A stretch of DNA of 64,000 bases from CADCTB01 sp038214685 (GCA_038214685.1 JBBQRO010000002.1:7196-71195), one strand, 5' to 3'. Shown: positions 44,088-52,580, numbered from the stretch's first letter. Notes: generated from the letters alone by a model not told the origin. Program-made: numbers and translations.

Positions 44088-45017
44088 TCAGCTGGCGTCG
44101 AGAAGGAGCTGAGCGGCGGCCAGGCCCGCCGCCCCCGCGTACCGGAAGAACTCGGGATCCTCGGCCTGGGTGCGCCCCATCGTCGTCACGCCGCCGACGT
44201 CGGGCCCGGCCCACCCCTCGGGCGGCGCCGGCGCAAGCGCAGGATGGGACGCCAGCTCCAGCGCAGTGGTGGTGTGGTGGCTGCGGCCCCGGTGCCGGGG
44301 CCGGGGGTCGGAGCCGGAATAGCGCACGGCCACGATCGGCCGCCCACCGAGCCTGGCGGTGGCGTCGATCACCCCCGCCACCTCCAGGCCGCCGAAACCC
44401 AGGCGGGAGCCGGTGCCGACCACCCCCGGCCCGGGAGCCACCACGATGGCGTCGCCGGCGGCCAGGACGAGGGCCGAGTGCAGGTTGACCGCCTCCCGCT
44501 GACCGCCGAACGCCTGGCCGCACGTGATCGTCTCGCCGAGCAGGTCGCGGTCGACCAGGTCGGCGACGAGGTCGGACAGCGCCAGGGGCAGCGCAGCCGA
44601 GTCGGTCATCACGTAGGAGAGGCGCCGCCCCGGTGCCGCCTCAACAAAGGCTGCGGCCACTGCGGGGAGCTGGCTGTGGAGGTCACAGGCCACGACGGGG
44701 GTACCTCCCAGGTCGCCACCGCCGTCGACGGCCGCACCGGTGTCGACCTGCAGGCTGGTGTAGCGCAGCTTCATCTCCTGTCCCCCTCCCGGCTGGGACC
44801 AGGCGTCGCGGGAGAGATTCCAGTGCACGACGTCCCATCCGCCCGTACCGAGCCCCAGATCCACCGCCGTGGTGTTCACCACCACCCGGTCGCCCACCGC
44901 CACCGGCCCGATCAGCTGCGTCAGCACGTAGGCCCGCCGCCCGTTGTCCAGGACGAGCCGCTGCAACCCCTCCCGCTCCGAGGTGATCCCGGTCACGACG
45001 CAGGTCGTGAATCTCAC
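44088..45017 (-). CDS. DUF3866 family protein
   Basis: 309 residues from GTG/ATG 45017, overlapping pafA's stop by four bp (ATGA-type). N-terminal FTTCVVTGITSEREGLQRLVL and DRVVVNTTAVDLGLGTGGWDV, then MKLRYTSLQVDTGAAVDGG and a Gly-rich LAAGDAIVVAPGPGVVGTGS, fit DUF3866 as I recall it. Function unknown. Coupling to pafA suggests co-expression with pupylation. Confidence 0.75.
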   Translation of the reverse strand: MRFTTCVVTGITSEREGLQRLVLDNGRRAYVLTQLIGPVAVGDRVVVNTTAVDLGLGTGGWDVVHWNLSRDAWSQPGGGQEMKLRYTSLQVDTGAAVDGGGDLGGTPVVACDLHSQLPAVAAAFVEAAPGRRLSYVMTDSAALPLALSDLVADLVDRDLLGETITCGQAFGGQREAVNLHSALVLAAGDAIVVAPGPGVVGTGSRLGFGGLEVAGVIDATARLGGRPIVAVRYSGSDPRPRHRGRSHHTTTALELASHPALAPAPPEGWAGPDVGGVTTMGRTQAEDPEFFRYAGAAGLAAAQLLLDAS

Positions 45018-46372
45018 AGGCTGGCGATCAGCTTCTCCACCCGCTCGTCGCGGGACTTAAAGGGGTCCTTGCACAGGACGGTGCGCTGGGCCTGGTCGTT
45101 GAGCTTCAGGTGGACCCAGTCGACGGTGTAGTCCCGCTTGCGCTCCTTGGCCTTGCGGATGAACTCCCCCCGCAGCCGGGCCCGGGTGGTCTGGGGCGGG
45201 GTCGTCACGGCCCGGTCGATGGTCTCGTCGTCGACGATCCGGTCGACCATGCCCCGGTCCTGCAGCAGGTAGTAGAGGCCGCGCTTGCGGTTGACGTCGT
45301 GGTACTGGAGGTCGAGCAGAGCCACTTTGGGGCTGGTGAGACTCAGCCCGTGGCGTTCGCGGTAGGCCTCGATCATCTTGTACTTGATGACCCAGTCGCA
45401 TTCCCGGTCGAGGGAGAGCGGGTCGTTCTCGATCTTGGTGAGGCAGTGCTCCCACATCTTGAGGGCCTGCTCCTCGATAGGACTCAGGCCCCGGGTCTCG
45501 GAGTAGCGCAGGGCCCGGCTCAGGTACTCGCCTTGAATTTCGAGGGCCGACAGCTCCCGCCCATTCTCCAGGCGGACCTTGCGGGTGCAGGTGATGTCGT
45601 GGCTGATCTCACGGATGGCCCGGATGGGGTTGTCGAGGGTCATGTCCCGCAGGACCACGCCCGGGTCCTCCAGCATGCGCAGCAGGATGCTGGTGGTGCC
45701 CATCTTGATGAACGTGGCGTACTCACTCATGTTGGAGTCGCCCACGATGACGTGGAGGCGCCGGAACCGCTCCGCATCCGCGTGGGGCTCGTCGCGGGTG
45801 TTGATGATCGGCCGGCTCCGGGTGGTAGCGGAGGAGACGCCCTCCCAGATGTGCTCGGCTCGCTGGCTGACGCAGTAGGTGGCCCCACGAGCCGTATTCA
45901 GCACCTTGCCGGCGCCGGCGTAAATCTGGCGGCTGACGAAGAACGGGATAAGCACCTCGGCGTAGTGGCCGAAGTCGTCGCGGCGGCTGGTCAGGTAGTT
46001 CTCGTGGCAGCCGTAGGAGTTGCCCGCCGAATCGGTGTTGTTTTTGAATAGGTAGACGATGCCGCGAATGCCCTCCTCCCGCAGCCGCTGCTCGGCGCTG
46101 GACAGGAGGCTCTCGAGGATGCGCTCGCCGGCCTTGTCGTGGGCGACGAGATCCTCGATCGAGTCACATTCCGGCGTGGCGTACTCGGGGTGGCTGCCGA
46201 CGTCGAGGTAGAGGCGGGCCCCGTTCTCCAGAAAGACATTGCTGCTCCGGCCCCAGGAGACGACCCGGCGGAACAGGTAGCGGGCGACCTCGTCGGGACT
46301 GAGCCGGCGCTGGCCGCGGAGGGTGCAGGTGACGCCGTACTCGTTCTCGAGGCCGAAGATACGCCGCTCCAT
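45014..46372 (-). CDS. pafA: PafA, Pup-protein ligase
   Basis: 452 residues from ATG 46372, eight nt after minus-strand TAGCTT. Glutamine-synthetase-like fold: RRIFGLENEYGVTCTL, LYLDVGSHPEYATPECDS, YLFKNNTDSAGNSYGCHENYL and VNTRDEPHADAERFRRLHV-type INTRDEPHAD. The C-terminal domain contains DYTVDWVHLKLNDQAQR. Uses ATP to join the Pup C-terminal Glu side chain to substrate lysines. Cytoplasmic. Its near paralogue dop is 5 kb away. Confidence 0.97.
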   Translation of the reverse strand: MERRIFGLENEYGVTCTLRGQRRLSPDEVARYLFRRVVSWGRSSNVFLENGARLYLDVGSHPEYATPECDSIEDLVAHDKAGERILESLLSSAEQRLREEGIRGIVYLFKNNTDSAGNSYGCHENYLTSRRDDFGHYAEVLIPFFVSRQIYAGAGKVLNTARGATYCVSQRAEHIWEGVSSATTRSRPIINTRDEPHADAERFRRLHVIVGDSNMSEYATFIKMGTTSILLRMLEDPGVVLRDMTLDNPIRAIREISHDITCTRKVRLENGRELSALEIQGEYLSRALRYSETRGLSPIEEQALKMWEHCLTKIENDPLSLDRECDWVIKYKMIEAYRERHGLSLTSPKVALLDLQYHDVNRKRGLYYLLQDRGMVDRIVDDETIDRAVTTPPQTTRARLRGEFIRKAKERKRDYTVDWVHLKLNDQAQRTVLCKDPFKSRDERVEKLIASL

Positions 46373-46380
46373 AGAAGGCC

Positions 46381-46390
46381 AAGCTACCGT
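46381..46390. promoter_or_regulatory. Overlapping divergent -10 elements (pafA and 46399 gene)
   Basis: Plus strand TACCGT (46385-46390) is eight nt from ATG 46399. Minus strand TAGCTT (46386-46381) is eight nt from the pafA ATG at 46372. The two hexamers share two bases, so both genes probably start leaderless from one compact site. Confidence 0.5.
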
Positions 46391-46398
46391 TGGTCCCG

Positions 46399-46719
46399 AT
46401 GCAACAGACGCGCATGGTGCGTTTGGCCACGGTGGGCACCTCGTTCCATGCCCGCGTTATCGCCGCCCGCCTGGGCTCGGAGGGCATCGTCACCGACCTT
46501 CGCGGCAACCTCGACAGCTTCTACCCCGTGGGCGCCGTCTATGTCTACGTCGATCAGGAGGACTTGGCCGAGGCCCAGGAGATCCTCATGGTCGACGATG
46601 TCGAGTCGGCGTTCGACGTGCCCGAGGAGACTGTCGAGCGCGGCGCGCCGCCGGCGCTGTGGCTGGTCCTGGGGGCCATCCTGGGCATCGCCGCCGTTCT
46701 CTTCTCCCGGACGTTCTGA
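46399..46719 (+). CDS. Small DUF2007-like protein with C-terminal helix
   Basis: 106 residues from ATG 46399. The first 75 residues (VRLATVGTSFHARVIAARLG, YVYVDQEDLAEAQEILMVDD) look like the DUF2007 putative signal-transducing domain. A C-terminal membrane helix follows (PALWLVLGAILGIAAVLFS). Function unknown. It overlaps the next start (TGATG). Confidence 0.7.
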   Translation: MQQTRMVRLATVGTSFHARVIAARLGSEGIVTDLRGNLDSFYPVGAVYVYVDQEDLAEAQEILMVDDVESAFDVPEETVERGAPPALWLVLGAILGIAAVLFSRTF

Positions 46720-47270
46720 TGGCGCTTCCTCTCGGCGTCCCCCTCACCGTCCAGGACGTGTGGGACATCCCCGACGACGGCCACCGCTACGAGCTGCTCG
46801 AAGGAGTCCTGATCGTGACTCCCGCCCCGGGCGCAGCCCACCAGACCTGCGTCCTGGAGCTCGCCGTCCTCCTCCGTCAGGCCAAAGGGCCCGACGACCT
46901 GGTGCTACTGGCCCCGTTCGACTGGGTCGTCGGGCCTGACACCCTCCTCCAGCCCGACGTCATGGTGGCCCTTCGCCGCGATGTCGCCGCCACCGGCGAC
47001 AGACGCCTGGAGCGCCCGCCCCTCCTCGTGGTCGAGGTCGCCTCACGAAGCACCCGCATGATCGACCGGGGAACGAAGCGCCTGGCCTTCCAGGGCGCGG
47101 GAGTGCCGACCTACTGGCTGGTCGACCCGGACGAGCCGTCGCTCACCGTGCTCCGGTTGCGCGATGGCACCTACGTCGAGGAGGCCCGGGTCGCCGGCGA
47201 CGAGGTGTACACGACGACCGACCCGTTCCCCGTCCGGATGGTGCCAAACGCCCTGCGCAAGGGCCTGTAG
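46719..47270 (+). CDS. Uma2-family (DUF820) PD-(D/E)XK nuclease-like protein
   Basis: 183 residues from ATG 46719. YELLEGVLIVTPAPGAAHQ is the standard opening. The nuclease core is LLQPDVMVALRRD with Asp, then PPLLVVEVASRSTRMIDRGTKR (ExK-like). GVPTYWLVDPDEPSLTV follows. Uma2 proteins are widespread, often multi-copy, and of unsettled function. Placed between pafA and the proteasome genes. Confidence 0.85.
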   Translation: MALPLGVPLTVQDVWDIPDDGHRYELLEGVLIVTPAPGAAHQTCVLELAVLLRQAKGPDDLVLLAPFDWVVGPDTLLQPDVMVALRRDVAATGDRRLERPPLLVVEVASRSTRMIDRGTKRLAFQGAGVPTYWLVDPDEPSLTVLRLRDGTYVEEARVAGDEVYTTTDPFPVRMVPNALRKGL

Positions 47271-47428
47271 CGGTCATCTAAGGAACTGCGACAGGCCGGG
47301 GCTTTCCTGAGGATGGCCGGCCAGAACGCAGCGTTCTACGTCGTGACTGCCGCCCGAAGCCGGCCGGCTGGTGGCCGTCGTCGCCCTCGGGCCGGACGGC
47401 GCCGTGCTCCGGCGGTGGAGTAGCAGCC

Positions 47429-48118
47429 TCAGGCCGGGGGCGTCGCCAGCAGAGGGGTCAGCTCGTCCTCCGGCACGCGGCGGAAGGCCCGGCGGGCCTT
47501 CGTGCGGGACAGGACCGCCACCTCGAGGTTGGCCGCCTCCAGCACCCGCTCGGGGCCGGCCAGGGCGGTGACCGCTGCTCGCAGGGCGGCGCCCATGTCG
47601 AGGGTGTCCGTGAGATTGGCCTTCAAACGCTCATTGACGGTATCGGCGTCGCCACCCAGGACAGTGGAACCCTCCTCGTCGACGATCGTGCCCTCGTAGG
47701 AGATCCGGAAGAGCTGGTCGGCGTCCTTGTCGGCCCCGACCTCGGCCACCAGGATCTCCACCTCCATGGGCTTCATCTCGTGGGTGAAGACGTTGCCGAG
47801 GAGCTGGGCGTAGGCGTTGGCCAGGGAACGGGCGTCGACGTCCTCCCGGGAGTAGGTGTAGCCCTTCATGTCGGCCAGGCGGATGCCGGAGGTGCGCAAC
47901 GAGTCGAACTCGCTGAACTTGCCCACGCCGGCGAAGGCGATCCGGTCGTAGATCTCCGCCACCTTGTGCAGGGTGCGGGACGGGTTCTCGGCGCAGACCA
48001 GGATGCCCTGGTCGTAGCTGAGGGCGGCCAGGCTCCGGCCCCGGGCGATGCCCTTCCGGGCGTAGTCCGCCCGGTCCTTCATCACCTGTTCCGGCGCGAC
48101 GTAGAACGGCATGCTCAT
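47429..48118 (-). CDS. prcA: Proteasome alpha subunit
   Basis: 229 residues from ATG 48118. Alpha-type N-terminus (MPFYVAPEQVMKDRADYARKG) that forms the gated pore, then GRSLAALSYDQGILVCAENP, RTLHKVAEIYDRIAFAGVGK and REDVDARSLANAYAQLLGN. It lacks a catalytic Thr, as expected. Assembles as outer rings of the 20S core to which ARC docks. 79 bp after prcB on the same strand. Confidence 0.96.
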   Translation of the reverse strand: MSMPFYVAPEQVMKDRADYARKGIARGRSLAALSYDQGILVCAENPSRTLHKVAEIYDRIAFAGVGKFSEFDSLRTSGIRLADMKGYTYSREDVDARSLANAYAQLLGNVFTHEMKPMEVEILVAEVGADKDADQLFRISYEGTIVDEEGSTVLGGDADTVNERLKANLTDTLDMGAALRAAVTALAGPERVLEAANLEVAVLSRTKARRAFRRVPEDELTPLLATPPA

Positions 48119-48197
48119 CGGGAGTGCCCCTGGCTGGGATTGGGTATTTCGCGGTCATATCCGTACCCGAATCGACCAAACCGGGGCGACCGGGTGC

Positions 48198-48992
48198 TCA
48201 TCGGGGGTGCCCTTCGGCGGTCTTGCGCTGGAGGAGCTCACCAAAGCGCTGGGCCACCTCGGTGTCCTCCACCCGGTCGAAACCTTCGGCGGTGATGGTG
48301 GCGACGGTGGGGTAGATACCCCGCACGACGTCGGGCCCGCCGGTGGCCGAGTCCTCGTCGGCCGCCTGGTAGAGACCCTCGACCGCCAGCTGGATGGCCT
48401 CGGCCCGGTCGAGGCCGTCGCGGTAGCCCAGCTTGATGGTGGTCCGGGCGTCGCGGCCGCCCGAGCCGGTGGCGTGGAAGTCGCCCTCCTCGTAGCGACC
48501 ACCGGTGAGGTCGTACTTGAAGATGCGCCCGATCTGCCGGCGGAGGTCGTAGCCGGCGTAGATGGGCACGACGGCCAGGCCCTCCATGGCCATGGGCAGG
48601 TTGCGGCGGATCATGCCTCCGAGCTGGTTGGCCTTGCCTTCGAGGCTCAGGGCCATGCCCTCGACCTTCTCGTAGTGCTCGAGCTCGGTCTGGAACAGCC
48701 GGACCATCTCCACCGCCGGCCCCGCGGCCCCGGCGATGGCCACGCCCGAGTGCCCGTCGGCCGGAAAGACCTTGTCGATGGCCCGCGAGGCGATGCTGTA
48801 GCCCTCGGTGGCCCGACGGTCGCCGGCCATGATCACGCCCTCGGAGTAGCGCAGGGCGACGATGGTCGTGCCGTGGGTGATCTCCACCGCCCCGGTGTTG
48901 CGCAGCAGCGGTTGGTCGCCGTTCATGCGGCGCAGCAGCTCGGAGAAGCTGGGACCGGGATCCTGGCCGGAGGCGAAGGTCGGGAGGGTCAT
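48198..48992 (-). CDS. prcB: Proteasome beta subunit, catalytic
   Basis: 264 residues from ATG 48992. A 41-residue propeptide ends in ITHG, and Thr42 (GTTIVALRYSEG) becomes the N-terminal nucleophile. IMAGDRRATEGYSIASRAIDKVF and GSGGRDARTTIKLGYR contain the remaining active-site region. Degrades pupylated proteins. In other actinobacteria it follows pup directly; here 1.9 kb with three other genes separate them. Confidence 0.97.
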   Translation of the reverse strand: MTLPTFASGQDPGPSFSELLRRMNGDQPLLRNTGAVEITHGTTIVALRYSEGVIMAGDRRATEGYSIASRAIDKVFPADGHSGVAIAGAAGPAVEMVRLFQTELEHYEKVEGMALSLEGKANQLGGMIRRNLPMAMEGLAVVPIYAGYDLRRQIGRIFKYDLTGGRYEEGDFHATGSGGRDARTTIKLGYRDGLDRAEAIQLAVEGLYQAADEDSATGGPDVVRGIYPTVATITAEGFDRVEDTEVAQRFGELLQRKTAEGHPR

Positions 48993-49036
48993 CGCCGAGG
49001 GAATCTAGTGGAGTCACGTCGGTATGCTCCGCGGTC

Positions 49037-49540
49037 ATGGACGAGCGCGTGGGTGGTGCGGAGGAGGACGGGCAGTCCCTGACCGTCGTGGGGCGGATGC
49101 TGCGGTCCGGTGACCCCGCACCCCGCTTCACCCTCGACCACTTCGACGGCTCCACGATGAGTTCCGTTGCCCTCCATGACCTGGCTGGATCGACGGTGGT
49201 GCTCAACGTAGTCAATTCGGTCGACACCCCCGTCTGCGACGTCCAGACCCGCCGGGTCGACGGCCTCTTCCCAGGAGCGAAGGTCCTGACGGTCAGCATG
49301 GACCTCCCCTTCGCCCTGGCCCGCTGGACGGCGGCGGCCGGCGTCGCCCATCCTGCGGTGTCATCTCACCGCAGTGAGGACTTCGGCCGGGACTACGGGG
49401 TGCTGATCAAGGAGTGGCGGGCGCTCCAGCGCTCGTTCTTCGTCATCGACGGCGACGGGCGCCTCGTCCACACCGAGTACGTGCAGAACCAGATGGACCA
49501 GCCGGACTACGACGCTGCGGTGGCGGCAGCCAGAAGGTGA
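49037..49540 (+). CDS. tpx: Thiol peroxidase (Tpx), one-Cys variant
   Basis: 167 residues from ATG 49037; TATGCT at 49023-49028 ends eight nt before. Peroxiredoxin core APRFTLDHFDG and the peroxidatic site VVNSVDTPVCDVQTRR (Cys67). The resolving Cys of normal Tpx, expected in DLPFALARWTAAAG, is replaced (Trp-Thr), and there is no other Cys in the protein, so it must be recycled by an external thiol. Opposite in strand to its neighbours, between prcB and the inserted genes. Confidence 0.88.
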   Translation: MDERVGGAEEDGQSLTVVGRMLRSGDPAPRFTLDHFDGSTMSSVALHDLAGSTVVLNVVNSVDTPVCDVQTRRVDGLFPGAKVLTVSMDLPFALARWTAAAGVAHPAVSSHRSEDFGRDYGVLIKEWRALQRSFFVIDGDGRLVHTEYVQNQMDQPDYDAAVAAARR

Positions 49541-49693
49541 GCACCAGGCTGGCGGCGCTCAGCGCCCTGCTCCAGACCTCGTGGTTCATGCTCTGGGCCG
49601 GTCCGGAGGGCCTCTCCGACGCCTAGTACCACTGGGAGCCGGCGCCGGGGAGCTGGCATCACCCCGCTGCGCGACCTCCACCGCTCCCGACCT

Positions 49694-50241
49694 TCACTCG
49701 GCTGGCAGGTCGGCCAACCATCTCTCGGCCTGCCGGGCGCTGGTGAACCGCAGCACCGTCGGCCCATCGGACCGGTCGATCCACTGCTGGATGCGCCGAC
49801 CCTTCCTGTGAAGGACCGGAAGTGCCATGCCACCAGGGAGTTCTTCGAGAACGCGTTCCTGAGCGACTCACGGTTGCCGTTGCAGATCGGCGTCTTCAGG
49901 ACGGCCCGGGCCACAGTCCGGCGCACCAGGCGTTGCAGCGAGAACCACCGGGGATAGTCCAGCGCCACGATCACCTCGGCTCGCCCCAGCGGGACGTCGA
50001 GCCACCGCCCATAGGCGGTATCCAGGATCCACGCGTCGCCGGCGCAGATCGCCGAGATCCGCCGGCGCTGCTCATGGCCCGGCACCTCGACCCAACCGGG
50101 CTCCCAGGTCAGGTCATCGACCGAGTGCCACGGAAGCGACGTCGCCCGGCTGATCCGCCCGGCCATCGTGGTCTTGCCCGACCCGGTCACGCCGTAGACG
50201 ATCACCCGACGCGCCCCGCCCAGCCCACCGCTCGCCGGCAA
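49694..50241 (-). pseudogene. P-loop kinase-like gene with one frameshift
   Basis: Start TTG 50241 or, more like the family, GTG 50205. Walker A YGVTGSGKTTMAGRIS, then PWHSVDDLTWEPGW, WILDTAYGRW and VIVALDYPRW, match the small AAA/adenylate-kinase-like proteins of actinobacteria. After VAWHFRSF the frame changes to nonsense. The expected end (RKGRRIQQWIDRS, TVLRFTSARQAERWLADL) is in another frame, stopping at 49694. One missing base near 49805-49815 explains this. Uninterrupted apart from that, so a recent mutation or a sequence error. Confidence 0.7.
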
Positions 50242-50243
50242 CG

Positions 50244-50801
50244 TCAGCCGCAGACCAGGCTGAGCGCCCGCCGGCGACCCAGTTGGATCTCCTCCTGCAC
50301 GACCGGGTCGTGGGCGGTCATGTAACTCGCCGCCTTGGCGAGGAGCGCCGGGCTCTCCTGGAAATCAGCCAGGGCGTTGTTGCAGCAAAAACACAGGATG
50401 CCCCGGACCTTACCGGTGGAATGGTCGTGATCGACGTGGAGGGAGATGTCCTCCCGGGGTGGCCGCCCACAGATGAAACAGCCGCCGCCCTGGGCCGCCA
50501 GCATGGCGTCGTACTGCTCAATCGTGATCCCGAACTTGCGCATCAGGTGACCCGACCGCTCTCGCCGCTTCACCACGGGATCGAGCCGGCGGGCACGTTG
50601 ATAGGCCCTTACGCGCTCAGGGTTTTCCTCCTGCCACTTCTTGACCCGCGCTTTCATGACAGCAGGATCAGCAAGGTACCGCTGATGTTGTGCTTGCAGA
50701 TTGCACACTTTGCAGTCGTTCCTATGGCCATCCTTCATGGCGGCGGCCCTGTGGAACTCACTCAGCGGCTTGAGGACACCACACTTCTTGCAAGATTTCA
50801 T
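50244..50801 (-). CDS. Endonuclease VII-like HNH nuclease, SOS-controlled
   Basis: 185 residues from ATG 50801. Two N-terminal CxxC pairs (MKSCKKCGVLKPLSEFHRA, NDCKVCNLQAQ) look like a zinc ribbon. The C-terminal domain is of T4 endonuclease VII type: CFICGRPPREDISLHVDHDH, then STGKVRGILCFCCNNAL. Such enzymes cut branched DNA or act in mobile elements. TAACAT lies six nt before the ATG with a LexA box directly upstream, so it should be DNA-damage induced. It lies inside the pup-prcB interval, where it is not expected. Confidence 0.88.
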   Translation of the reverse strand: MKSCKKCGVLKPLSEFHRAAAMKDGHRNDCKVCNLQAQHQRYLADPAVMKARVKKWQEENPERVRAYQRARRLDPVVKRRERSGHLMRKFGITIEQYDAMLAAQGGGCFICGRPPREDISLHVDHDHSTGKVRGILCFCCNNALADFQESPALLAKAASYMTAHDPVVQEEIQLGRRRALSLVCG

Positions 50802-50807
50802 ACATTC

Positions 50808-50829
50808 ATGTTATCGAACATACGTTCGA
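50808..50829 (-). promoter_or_regulatory. LexA/SOS box next to a leaderless promoter
   Basis: TCGAACATACGTTCGA (50814-50829) matches the actinobacterial SOS box TCGAAC-N4-GTTCGA exactly. It abuts the minus-strand -10 TAACAT (50813-50808), which is six nt before the endonuclease ATG. Binding of LexA here would block this promoter. The box lies 34 bp after the pup stop. Confidence 0.85.
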
Positions 50830-50863
50830 TACGCAAGCTCGCTGTTGCCAGTCTCAGGCTAGA

Positions 50864-51058
50864 CTATTCGCCACCCTTCTGGACATATGAACGAACAAAT
50901 TCCTCGGCATTGTCCTCGAGGACTTCGTCTATTTCGTCCAAAAGCTCGTCGAGCTCAGCCTTCAGTTTCTCGCCCTGCTTGGTTTGGGAGGGGACAGCCT
51001 CGACCACCTCGTCGCTGCGAGTGGTCGACTGCTTCCTCTTCTGTTCACGTTCTGCCAT
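50864..51058 (-). CDS. pup: Pup, prokaryotic ubiquitin-like protein
   Basis: 64 residues from ATG 51058 with GGAGG upstream; the in-frame extension to 51115 is not needed. Begins MAEREQKRKQSTTRSDEVVE, a disordered region for ARC unfolding. The helix LKAELDELLDEIDEVLEDNA binds the ARC coiled coil. Ends VQKGGE. With Glu already at the C-terminus, PafA can use it without Dop deamidation. 13 bp after dop. Confidence 0.97.
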   Translation of the reverse strand: MAEREQKRKQSTTRSDEVVEAVPSQTKQGEKLKAELDELLDEIDEVLEDNAEEFVRSYVQKGGE

Positions 51059-51071
51059 GACTGGCTTCCTC

Positions 51072-52580
51072 CTACGTTGACCCCAGCGCTTCGAGAAGCT
51101 GGGCCGGAGTCTCACATGCTTGTAACAACCTATCGACGTGCGCGGCTGTTCCTCTTAGCGGTTCCATCATCGGAACCCGCCGGAGCGGGTCGGTGCCGAG
51201 GTCGAAGACCAGAGAGTCCCAGTTGGCGGCGGCGATGGAGCCGGCCCACTTCTGCAGGCAGCGGCCCCGGAAGTAGGCCCGGGTGGTGGTGGGGGGGTTG
51301 GTGATGGCGGAGGCGACGGCCTCCTCCGACACGAGGCGCTCCAGGCCGCACTTTTCGTACAGCGACCGGCCTGGGCGCACGTCGTGGTACTGCAGGTCGA
51401 GGGCGGCCAGCTTGGGGTCGGTCCACGCCAGCCGGTGGCGATCGCGGAATCCTGACACCATCTGGTACTTGGCCACCCAGTCGAGCTGGTCGGCCAGGCT
51501 CAGGTGGTCGGTCTCCAGGGCGTGGAGGACGGCCTCCCAACGGTCGAGCAGCTGGCGGCCGACATCGACCCCCACGGCTTCCAGGCCGCGGTTCTCGGCG
51601 TACTTGCGGGCCCGGTCGAGCAGCTCCCACTGCATCTCCAGGGCGGTCATGCGCCGGCCGTCGGCCAGCTCCAGCGGTGTGGCCAACGAAAGGTCGTAGG
51701 ACACAGTGCGGTGGGCCAGCACGGGGCCGGCCAGGGTCAGGTCGAGCCCGGCCAGTTCGTCGTCCTCGATCATGGCCAGGACCAGGGCGGTGACGCCGAC
51801 CTTGAGGAAGGTGGACACCTCGGCCAGGTTGGCGTCGCCCACGATGACGTGCAGCCGGCGGTACTTCGAGGAGTCGGAATGCGGCTCGTCGCGGGTGTTG
51901 ACCAGCGGGCGCTTGAGCGTGGTCTCGAGGCCGACCTCCTCCTCAAAGAACTCGGCCCGCTGGGTGAGCTGGAACGGCACCCGCTCGGAGCCGACGCCGG
52001 CCGCCTCGCTGCCCACCTTGCCGGCGCCGGTGTAGATCTGGCGGGACACGAAGTGGGGGGTGATCTGGGCGGCCAGGCGGGCGAAGGGCAGTGCTCGGTC
52101 GAGGAGGTAGTTCTCGTGGCAGCCGTATGAGTTGCCCTTGCGATCCGAGTTGTTCTTGTAGACCACGATCTCCTGGCCGACGGGGAGCATCTCGGCCGCG
52201 GCCTCGATCGACCGGGCCAGGATGCGCTCGCCGGCCTTGTCCCAGAGGACGGCCTCCAGGGCGTCGGAGCACTCGGGCGAGGAGTACTCCGGATGGGCGT
52301 GGTCCACGTAGTACCGGGCGCCGTTGGTCAGCACGGCGTTCACGAGGTGGGTCTCGATCTCGGGCGCCATGGCCCCCTCCCGGGCGAAGCCGCGGGCGTC
52401 CTTCCCTGGCGACTCGTCCTCGAAGTCCCATCCGACCTTGTTGGTGCCGCTGGCCTGCCGGGCCAGGGCCGAGACGTAGGCGTTGATCAGGAGGGAGGAG
52501 ACGGTGATGGGGTTGGATTCGGCGCCCCGCAGGATGATCCCGTACTCGGTCTCGAGACCGCAGACCTTCCTGATCGCCAT
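51072..52580 (-). CDS. dop: Dop, depupylase
   Basis: 502 residues from ATG 52580. Same fold as PafA: VCGLETEYGIILRG, YYVDHAHPEYSSPECSD, VVYKNNSDRKGNSYGCHENYL and VNTRDEPHSDSSKYRRLHV. The characteristic Dop loop lies near 38-80 (ALARQASGTNKVGWDFEDESP), between the first strands. Since Pup ends in Glu, its main work here should be removing Pup from substrates. Confidence 0.96.
   Translation of the reverse strand: MAIRKVCGLETEYGIILRGAESNPITVSSLLINAYVSALARQASGTNKVGWDFEDESPGKDARGFAREGAMAPEIETHLVNAVLTNGARYYVDHAHPEYSSPECSDALEAVLWDKAGERILARSIEAAAEMLPVGQEIVVYKNNSDRKGNSYGCHENYLLDRALPFARLAAQITPHFVSRQIYTGAGKVGSEAAGVGSERVPFQLTQRAEFFEEEVGLETTLKRPLVNTRDEPHSDSSKYRRLHVIVGDANLAEVSTFLKVGVTALVLAMIEDDELAGLDLTLAGPVLAHRTVSYDLSLATPLELADGRRMTALEMQWELLDRARKYAENRGLEAVGVDVGRQLLDRWEAVLHALETDHLSLADQLDWVAKYQMVSGFRDRHRLAWTDPKLAALDLQYHDVRPGRSLYEKCGLERLVSEEAVASAITNPPTTTRAYFRGRCLQKWAGSIAAANWDSLVFDLGTDPLRRVPMMEPLRGTAAHVDRLLQACETPAQLLEALGST

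Noticed and set aside
47271..47428. Possible small gene between Uma2 and prcA
   Set aside because: A short plus-strand frame (from 47371) enters prcA antisense. No ribosome-binding site.
49537..49626. 29-codon frame overlapping the tpx stop (GTGA)
   Set aside because: The overlap looks like coupling, but the peptide has no clear helix or conservation signal, and it lies in the frameshifted antisense region.
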